Origin: Gnetum montanum
Lineage: Eukaryota; Streptophyta; Gnetopsida; Gnetales; Gnetaceae
Length of the DNA stretch: 64,000 nt
NCBI GenBank assembly: GCA_015680685.1
Contig: MNCI01002794.1
Location: forward strand, 49,614-113,613
Reading direction: 5' to 3'
Made by a program: the position numbers and the translations under genes
Shown: in pieces, positions 56,401 to 64,000 of the stretch
Position numbering within the stretch: position 1 is the first letter of the stretch
Layout of the letters: each line of letters opens with the position of its first letter
The notes under the pieces: generated by a model
What the model saw: the letters and a program-made list of their open reading frames with translations, nothing else
What the model was told of the DNA's origin: nothing
Database searches by the model: none

Positions 56401-58334
56401 GTTGTGTTCTTTTGCATACAGGATTACTTAACTTATTTCATCAAACTAAGGATTTTTTTGTCATTGGTTGTGGGCTTGTCATCATAGTAGTACTTTACTT
56501 TCTCCATGCACCTCAAAAAATGCAAATTTCAACATTAGTTTGTTATGGATTTTCCTCTTTCTTTTTATTTTTTCTGTTAGGGGCCTCCTATGGTTTACTT
56601 GTAGAAGCAGCTTGGATTATGGTATTCATGGGTACTGTGGATATGGGAGTGGGCTTTGATAGACCCACTTCATTCCCTAACTTGGATTTTTTGTCATCTT
56701 TGTTATTGGGCTTCTGCTTAGGCTTCTTCCTTTGCTTACTTGAGGCCTTTTGGTTGTTATCAGTTGTGTGGGAGGAAGAAGCTATGACATTGGTCACCAT
56801 AGGGGACTATTGTTTGATTGTATGGTCTAGTTGGGTTGTGTTTGGCTAGGGAATCTTGATGACAAAAGGCTCTCATGAAGATGCTCATGATGGTACTTTT
56901 ACAACAAAAGGGGATCTTGAGTTGGTGGAAGTTGAACAGGCCCTTTCATCATGAGGGGGTATCTGAATGAATGATTCTCTCATAGGAATTTAATTATCAT
57001 CAACATTGAATGTTGATATGATATATGCACTATTATTAGTGTTCAATGGGTCTTTCTATACCTTCATCAATTAGTTTTATGGTTAGATAGGGTTAGATGC
57101 ATCTAGAACTAGCTCTCCCCTATCTATCATCTTTTATAGGTCATCCTTCAGTGCAAGGTAGAAATTTGTGTCATGACTAGATAATTAATGATAGTGGTAA
57201 TAGCAACATAGCTTAAAATCCTTAGGTAGCTATGGGTCATCCTTCATTGCTCGAGTGGGATCCTTGGCTATCTCACATAGTTTTTCATGTTTTTTTACAA
57301 GGAACTTCATACATTTTCTTGTACTAGATCCTTCCACTCTTCAATAGTTGGTCTAAGAGCTCAGATGGCTTCAAAGGTAAAGTAGTGTATTTCATCCTAT
57401 CCTTTTGCTCAAAGTTTTTTTCGGTTGTGGGCAATGCAGTAGCCCTAGAGGTCAATGGTTACTTATCTTTTTTTTTTAGTAGGGGCTTTGGGTGGGTTGT
57501 CCCTTGGCCCCTGTTTATTTGTTTTGACTTCATTGGTTATAGTTCCCACCATCACATTGTTCTACTTATTCCTCTCCTTGTCCCTCTATGTATGTTAATT
57601 TTTATATTCCATGTAGGTAGGGTCATGACTAGCCTCTGCAACATCCTCTATGTTTTTCTTCTAGGAGAACGCTTGACTAAGCAACCATGAGTTAAGATAG
57701 TATAATTTAGATTTGATAAAATTTTTAACCATTTTCTTGAAAATAGCCAAAATATGGATTTTAGCTATAGGATCTAGTATCTCATTTAGCAGATTGTTCC
57801 ATCTTTGTATGAACTTCTACACTAGCTCAAGGGATCCCTACTTAACCTTCATTAATTGGTCAAGCGTGGTGTTAGGCTTCAAGTTATACTTAAAGTAATT
57901 AATGAATTGGGCTATCAAATCCTCAAGAGAGGATGTAGACCCTCTAGGTAGGACATGGTACTAGGCAAGTGCTTTCCCAATCAAGGACATAGGTAAAATT
58001 ATCATCATGGTGTATGGTCATGGTTGCAACAGCAGGCACTCAGAGCGAAAGGTAATTAAATGGGCATTTGGGTCACCTTCATCATTGTACTTGGTGAATT
58101 AGAACATAGGAACACTAGTGGGAAGAGTTAGAAATGGGATCATGGGACTGATGAGATCATCTTAATAAAAGTCCTTTATCTTCACAATCTATGAAGAGGA
58201 GGCCTCAAGGTTCTACAACTTTTCAGTCAAGTCTTAGATCATCTAAAAGGCTTGATTCAGTACTTGGAGTACCCTTGTTGGTTGTGGAGTTTGGAAAAAT
58301 GGCTATGACATCATTTGAAGGCCTAGGCCCTCAC
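56401..58334 (-). pseudogene. Tat-like gag, partial (Tat-2)
   Basis: In sense, the core lies before 57700. A segment reading KFEQKDRMKYTTLPLKPSEL (about 57420-57370) matches NFEFKDRSKYTPLPLNPSKL of Tat-1. A Lys-rich linker (56800-56588, with SSKQRKKPKQKPNNKDDKKS) lies before the protease. The N-terminal part is cut off at 58334 by the insertion of Ath-3. Open frames on the + strand here (56412-56849, 57385-57690) are shadows. Confidence 0.75.
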
Positions 58335-59266
58335 TGATAAGTGGTGATGGATACCCCTATGCCCAACCATATGAATCATAAAGAGTTCATACACAATCTG
58401 ATCAAATTCCATGGACTCTATGTCTTCAAGTACACTAGTCTTCTATGAAGTGAACCTTGCCCTAACATTCATTCGTTGTCTTCCCAGTTACACTTGTCAT
58501 GTACAAAGGTATGATTAAGTGTAATAAGGACATATGATTTTTATCATTTTATATTTTATGATTTTGGTACTTGAAGTAAACTGGATAAAGAATAAAGTAA
58601 TTTAATATTTACTTTAATCTAATTGGATAACTATTTTTTAACTATTCCTAACATAAGTATTTGGTCCCTCTTGTTGTACAAATCCTGAACATGTATAACA
58701 TTGTTGCATTACCAAGAATTAAGCACTTCTAGGATTACCAAATGTCATACACATGCTCGAAGCAGTTGTACTTATGTATTTACTTAAATCACTATTTAGC
58801 TTATCTCACTTAATTACATAATTAGCTTAATTACTGAGAAACATTGCATAAATAGCTAAAAACATTAAATGCATGAATGAAACATTTAAGCTATCTAGAA
58901 TGCTACAAGGTTTATTAAGAACTTCATCTTTATTGCTACACACACTATCATGCTCAAGTATAACAGTGCTTCAATAAAGATCTATACATTCAATGACTCC
59001 TGTTGTGAGCACTTAGGAAAATATTCTAACTTTTGAATGTGAAAACTGCAAGAGCTTCACTGCAACTCTAACTTGACTCCCTGTAAACACGTTTGTGAGC
59101 TAGTATTTATAGTTTTTATTATAGGGCTACATCGATGTGGCCCCATAGATGTAGAAAATGCTACATTAATAGGACAACACCATGTAAGTAGGGCCCTATT
59201 GATAGGGGCCCATTGATAAGGCCATGTTAATGAGGGTCCATTGACTTGACACCTTGACACTCATCA
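58335..59266 (-). repeat. 3' LTR of Ath-3 (932 bp)
   Basis: In sense it starts TGATGAGTGTCAAGG and ends CACCACTTATCA. R/U5 is similar to Ath-1 and Ath-2 (for example GGATC/AGATCTTTATT and the GTTGGGCATAGGGGTA end). U3 has its own repeats: ATTAATGTAGC and CAATGGGCCC/CAATAGGGCCC units, and GGGGCCACATCGATGTAG before the TATA box (59111-59104). Confidence 0.85.
59104..59111 (-). promoter_or_regulatory. TATA box of the Ath-3 LTR
   Basis: Sense TATAAATA in the context AAAAAC-TATAAATA-CTAGC, at the same relative place as in the other Athila-like LTRs. Confidence 0.65.
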
Positions 59267-59280
59267 TACCCCATGACTAA
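59267..59280 (-). promoter_or_regulatory. Polypurine tract of Ath-3
   Basis: In sense TTAGTCATGGGGTA abuts the LTR start, one G shorter than in Ath-1 and Ath-2. Confidence 0.75.
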
Positions 59281-59559
59281 ATGAAAACTCATCGTTGAAT
59301 TTCTTTACAAAATTGTGAAGGTATGGCATTATTGACTAATTCTTAACATAAAAAATAAACTAAGTTGGAAAAAATGAGTGCTAGAGTATACAAATCAATA
59401 CATTACAAAAATTGTGGTGTTCATGACACAAAATTGAATACCATGACATGATAACTCAAATTTGGATAGCACATCCTCTGATGGCATGAAGATGGTTGAG
59501 AATATTAGAAAAGCCAAGGTGATGGAGGCTCTTGACGTTCAAAAGGATCTTTGCCAGAT

Positions 59560-62350
59560 TTAGACACATGTAGTGGCTAAGGTGGTTATAGCTACAACCT
59601 CTGGTGGAAGGTGAAAGGCATCCAATAATGCCTTCATCTTCTCCTCCTTACTCAAGAAATCATTCATAGTCCACATAGCATCACCAATGTGGGATGGAAT
59701 GGGGATATCCAATAGATAGGTCATTACTAGAAATGACTCCTTAGCATTAACAAACTAGGTAGTGAACTATTTGCATTCAATATCAAAAGCCCTTATTGCT
59801 TTCTATAGCACCTAGTAGTTATTCATCCTTCTAGCTAGGTTCTTGATGGCAAATCCTTGATTAGCTTCTTTTCCTTTAAGAACTTTGAGTTCAGCATTTT
59901 CCACTACAAGCTTTTTCTTAGTGTGTTTGTGATGTTTGAACTTGGCCTCTTACAACAAGTACAAGCTAGCCACTTTCTTTTCTAGTTCTAACTATGGCCA
60001 TCCAGTAGTCGACATAGCTAGATTTGCATATTGAAGATTGGCAAGCTTCATGTATTTTTTCATCCCTTCAATTTGCTACTCCTTCATGTAAATTTCTACC
60101 ATATTATAGCCATCTATCCCATCAATGATAGGCTACCAAAATTCTCTTCCTTGTTGAGTTATTGGAGGATTTTATTTACTTTTTCCATTACCAACTGCAT
60201 GTTCCTTTTATTAACTTCCTTTTGTATACTAACCTAAGTCTTATAATGATCCTTGACTCTCTCAAATTTAAGAGCCTCTGATTTCCAAGTGGCTAACTTG
60301 ATTGTAGTCTTCTAGTGAAGAGGATAGACCTCCTTCATGGAGAGGTTTCCATTTGCAGTTGCCAATCTCCTTAGCTCTGTGTTTGCTCTAGCTAGTTGTT
60401 GATGATGTTGATGGATGAAGTAGGTCAACTATTGTTTATGCTTGTCAACATTTCACAAGTGATGATTCTCTATGATCAGTTGCACATTCCCTTGAAAGGT
60501 TTAATCCAAAGCCTTCTGAATTTTATGTTGTGTGGCCTCTGCCAAGGATTGGTAGACATTGCCATCTCCATTGCACCCCAACCCATTTTAATCTAGTGTG
60601 ATGCTATTCAAGAGCTTCATCTCTTTTTAATGCTAGGTCGAAAATGTAGGATTGGAAATTTGGGCTCTTAGCTCAGCAACTTTAGTAGCCAAGCGTTCTT
60701 TTAGCTCCTTAGCTATTTTGAGTTTCCCCTCTAAGATAATGTTTTTCCCGTTGCCTCTAGCAACTCCGATTGGGTTGTAGTAATATTATCTCAGAGATTA
60801 AATACATCTAAAAGTGATTGCCTAGTTCCCATCATTCAATCTAGTAGTTATTCATGTTGTGCTACATTTATTCTACTACTTTTGGTTCCTATAAACATCT
60901 ACACATTTTTGAGTGAAGTGATGTCTAGTATAAACACTATAGGCACATTAAGGATTTTGGTTATTCTACCAGCAACCACCTCTGCTACTATCTCCTACCA
61001 TTGGTGGTGCATCACCAATACTATTACCTCCTCACCTTTCTCTAAGCATGCTGAGATTGTCACAACATTTCCATAAATTTCTAGGAGTGGCTCTTATTTT
61101 TGCAAGAGATACTATAACCCCTTTAGAGTTAGGATTCAATCTTGTAGACAACTACATTCTTTGGGCTGAGAAAATGGATCCACCTCCACCCATTAGGATG
61201 ATTGTTTAGGCCACCTATTAGTATAGAAATGGGTCCTCACAACCTATGCCTGCTTGTTGTTCTTGTTCACTCAAGATCCATTTTCAATATTTGCATAAGA
61301 ATTGGATTGTTGGGATGATATTTAGCATAGTTTTTTGAGTGGCAATTGGAGGTGGTGGCTACTAATCCTCTTCTTGAATGTTCATTGTATGCATCTTATC
61401 TTTCATCGTCTTTGCCCAATTAGTAGTTGAAGCATGCTTAACAACATTATTTTTATAATGGACTATTCCCCCCCTCTAATAGAATTTTTTGATGAAGCAT
61501 AGAAAGGGGAGTGCCTTCCTTCCATGTTCATTTTCTTTAAATTACTTCTTCATTTCTAGATAGATCATGGAAGGTTTGTAGGGAATCTCTGACTTAGAGT
61601 GGCACATGCATGGACAGAAAAGGTAGTGATTTTGCTTGGCCTTGTAATGGGATTGAGGTGGAAGGTTGCAATCTTGTAGCGAATCCTTTATACTAGTGTG
61701 AGTATGCCAAACTGCTTCCAGTTGACACCATCACACCATTACATCCATTATTTCTTGATGCTAGGATCTACCTGCATTAGAATCTCTATGACACTTACCC
61801 TCATTATTGGCAACCTAGGCACTTTAGTAATTCCATGCACTAGGTAGGATACTAAAATATCCTTGATTTTAACCATTAAACTAGCCTACATGTTGTTCCA
61901 AAATAAAAATGTCTCTCCCATGTACCACTTCCTAGTGGAAGTGATAATTGGCCACATGGGAAAGGCCTTTAGTTGGTCCTATACTTATTTAGGTGCTTGC
62001 TCAAAGAAAGGGTAAAATTTTAACTTGAGCATTATTTTTTGAACTTCCCTTGATCTATTTTGATTTAGGTATGGATTTTTCAAGGTTAACTCAAGGTTTG
62101 CTTGTTGGGTTGGTGCATCATCCTAATGGGGATGTTCTATTGTTGTTGCTGGTTTTGGGATTTGATGAATAGATTCCAACTTGGCCTCTTCCCTAAGAGG
62201 ACCTATGGCATTTGTTGAAAATGGTTCTTCTTGGGATTGTTCTTGGCCCCTTTCTATTCTAGACCATTTCCCCCTTGGTTGAGATGGTCTTGCTTTCTAC
62301 ATGTGTTTGCTTTTGGTGCCATCTACAATCAACACATCCATGGATTAGTA
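59560..62350 (-). pseudogene. Unrecognised accessory coding region of Ath-3, env-like position, coiled-coil C-terminus
   Basis: I do not recognise it. Sense reading begins near MDVLIVDGTKSKHM (62345) and passes through MVKIKDILVSYLVHGITKVP and LPIMRVSVIEILMQVDPSI (about 61890-61760), VNWKQFGILTLV and YKIATFHLNPITRPSKITTF (to 61600). The 3' part (60050-59560) has a heptad-like, Lys/Glu/Leu-rich stretch, LELEKKVASLYLL then EAKFKHHKHTKKKLVVENAE, and ends IGDAMWTMNDFLSKEEKMKA and LLDAFHLPPEVV before a stop at about 59562. Frames change several times; a possible donor GG|GTAAGT lies near 61745. N-terminal part plus coiled coil recalls the Tat antisense gene, but I see no clear homology. The block is absent from Ath-1 and Ath-2. 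Confidence 0.5.
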
Positions 62351-62754
62351 GATATAATGTGTTACTTTAAATTTTTGAATACCTTCTCTTATTAGTTAGT
62401 TATGATTTGGCTAAGTTTGGACCATGGTAGGCTAAATATTTTATTAATTATTCATTAATTATTTATTGTAAATGTCACTAGAGCTTGTTGGAAAGGTTTA
62501 ACTCTTGTAATTTGGTGTTTAATAGTTGATTCCTCAGCTAAACCTTCATGGGAGTTAGAAAAATGATGAAAATTTTCTTGTCAAAAATGGCACATTTGTG
62601 GCCCCCATGATGAAGAGCTTACCACTAGTAGCTCTAGGGTCAAAGAACGAAGTGATTTGGATAAATAGTTAGGAAGTTATGGTCTCTAGAAGGTTTTTGG
62701 CTCTGAAAATTTGAAAAATGCCCTTGGTGTTTGTGAGAAAATGTGAAAATTTCA

Positions 62755-62860
62755 AAGTGGATTTGTGTATATATATATACTATTTATTTTTTGCTACATC
62801 AACAGGGCCTCATATATGTGTATGCTTCATCGAGAGGGCCCCATATATAGAGCCCATGTA
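62755..62860 (-). promoter_or_regulatory. U3-like, promoter-like stretch upstream of the Ath-3 accessory region
   Basis: In sense, CTATATATGGGGCCCTCTCG is followed by ATATGAGGCCCTGTTGATG and a TATATATATATAC run. The GGGCCC/GATGTAGC pieces resemble the U3 of the Ath-3 LTR (59126-59215). Two TATA-like sites stand before the accessory coding region. Function is inferred. Confidence 0.45.
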
Positions 62861-64000
62861 AAATAATTTTCAACTTTCAATTTATTAAACAATATAAGGA
62901 ATTTTTGAATGAATTTGGAGTCCATGGAGTCCCAGAAAAGCCAAGAATATGATGAAATTATTAAAGAGAATCTTTGAAGGCTCAAAAATTGAAAAAATTG
63001 ATGGAGAATGTGTTTAATGAACAAAATATGTAAAGGAGCACATGGTTTAATGTAAAAGATGGGTGTACAAAAGATTCTGATTATAAGAATGCCTAAGGAT
63101 AAGGTACTTAACAAACCCAACCAAGAGATATGCAAGTGGGTCCTCCCCATAGTAGACACATGCCTTGTTTGCCCTTGCATAGGCTCAACCTAAGGAGTTA
63201 ATGGTTGATGAAAGTTAAGAATCAAAACCTAGAAGATTCTACCAAAGAATTCAAACACGTGAGACAAAGACATCGAATCAAGAACATGGAACTTGGTAAT
63301 GAGGTGAGTTATGAACAGCATAGATGGATAATGGAGAAGGTGGAATGAAATTCTAAATTGAAGTCATAACAAATCCCTTATGAATTTGTGTTTAAGTGAC
63401 TTGAGAAAATTCATCCTTAGTCTAGATGAAAATCATCCTCTTTCAGTAACTTCACATCACCACTCTAAGATTGATCCATCCATTCAAGACATAAGAGTGC
63501 TCCAACAAAACAACCACCATTCCATAAATAGAAGAAAAGAAAAGTAATAAGTGAGAGAGGGCCTTAATTAGAGGGGATCTTTAGCCATGGGTAACATGTC
63601 TTTCTTGTCCCATAACTAGTGCCTATAGCTCATTTTTTTGTCTAAAGGATAGGCTTTGAATTTCCATCATGTTGTTTTTTATTAATTTTTTTTGTTTTTG
63701 TTTCTTTTTGGATGGGAACCACACCATGAAAAGACTTTATTCAACTTCCTATTATTGGTCGACATGGAATGGGAAGAAGTCTATAAAAACACTTAAGCAC
63801 CTAAGTGAGTAGAAGACTACAAAGAATCTTGAGTCCCCTTGAAGTCACATCCTATGCAAACCTTTGAGTTCTTTCCAATTTTGAAAACTACCAAGGTCAT
63901 AAATTTATTAAAAGTTTATTTAATGAAAGATACCTCAAACTTCCAAAATAATAAAAACCATAGAGTTTGTGAATCGATGGATGTTGTGAACTTACTACCT
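62861..64000 (-). other. Shared 3' non-coding region of Ath-3
   Basis: From 64000 to about 63130 the minus strand is collinear with about 2920-3715 of Ath-1, including GTGACTTCAAGGGGA, GTCTTTTCATGGTG and CTATGGGGAGGACCCA. The open frame at 63180-62827 (117 codons) runs from this conserved non-coding stretch into the insertion and is not supported as a gene. Confidence 0.65.

Larger units (their letters stand above)
47260..58334 (-). mobile_element. Tat-2: 5' half of a second large Tat-like element
   Basis: In sense: gag (interrupted by Ath-3 at 58334), protease, repeat array, the antisense gene on the + strand (49493-54729), repeat copies, then RT up to the catalytic box, where it stops at the Tat-3 LTR. 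Gene order, repeats and antisense gene are the same as in Tat-1, but nucleotide similarity is patchy, so the two are old relatives. Its LTRs are not in the window or have been lost. Confidence 0.82.
58335..64000 (-). mobile_element. Ath-3: 3' part of an Athila-like element inserted in Tat-2 gag
   Basis: In sense the window shows 3' non-coding sequence shared with Ath-1 (64000 to about 63130), an insertion of about 3 kb with a promoter-like region and an accessory coding region (to about 59560), the conserved end of the 3' region, a polypurine tract and the 3' LTR. Pol, gag and the 5' LTR lie beyond the window. The left target duplication would be CTCAC (58330-58334); the right one cannot be seen. 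Confidence 0.85.

Noticed and set aside
56412-56849. 145-codon hydrophobic + strand frame
   Set aside because: It is the complement of the Lys/Ser-rich linker of Tat-2 gag, whose minus-strand reading matches Tat-1.
62827-63180. 117-codon minus-strand frame
   Set aside because: Its first part is the 3' non-coding region shared with Ath-1, which is not coding in the other copies.

Overview
This is nuclear DNA of a seed plant with a large, repeat-rich genome. It is AT-rich and almost entirely nested, decayed Ty3/gypsy LTR retrotransposons, with a few non-LTR remnants between them. I see no intact host gene, no tRNA or rRNA gene and no CRISPR array. One 210-N gap and three single Ns mark it as a scaffold. 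The species cannot be named from the sequence. Lineage names (Athila-like, Tat-like) rest on my reading of motifs and primer-binding sites; element names (Ath-1 to Ath-3, Tat-1 to Tat-3) are mine.

Layout: 1-5432 is the 3' part of an Athila-like element, Ath-1 (RT, RNase H, integrase, 3' region, LTR; + strand). 5433-8136 is old flanking DNA with a LINE remnant and a SINE-like piece. 8137-16173 is Ath-2 (+), with both LTRs, a tRNA-Asp-type PBS, gag and protease but no RT, RNase H or integrase; its 3' LTR is split by a minus-strand solo LTR with a perfect 5-bp target duplication. 16174-19293 holds two tandem copies of a LINE ORF1-like fragment (-). 19294-38896 is Tat-1, a 19.6-kb minus-strand Tat-like element with 2.1-kb LTRs, a Tat-type PBS and matching TTATT target duplications. 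38902-40973 is old flanking DNA. 40974-47259 is Tat-3 (-), a deletion derivative. 47260-58334 is Tat-2 (-), the 5' half of a second large Tat element. 58335-64000 is the 3' part of Ath-3 (-), inserted in the gag of Tat-2.

The most interesting feature is a multi-exon gene carried antisense inside Tat-1 (27179-31998) and Tat-2 (49493-54729), between protease and reverse transcriptase. The two copies are diverged but share exon order, several GT/AG splice sites, the phase of the first intron and an acidic last exon. In Tat-1 a TATA box lies about 95 bp before the ATG. Short GGCC-type repeats sit on both sides of the gene and again after integrase. Antisense introns are not removed when the sense genomic RNA is reverse-transcribed, which would explain their survival. 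Ath-3 carries a different accessory coding region, in sense, in the env-like position between integrase and the polypurine tract, behind a promoter-like stretch that resembles the U3 of its own LTR.

All coding regions are broken by stops and frameshifts. Active-site residues are lost in several enzymes, so nothing here looks able to move by itself.
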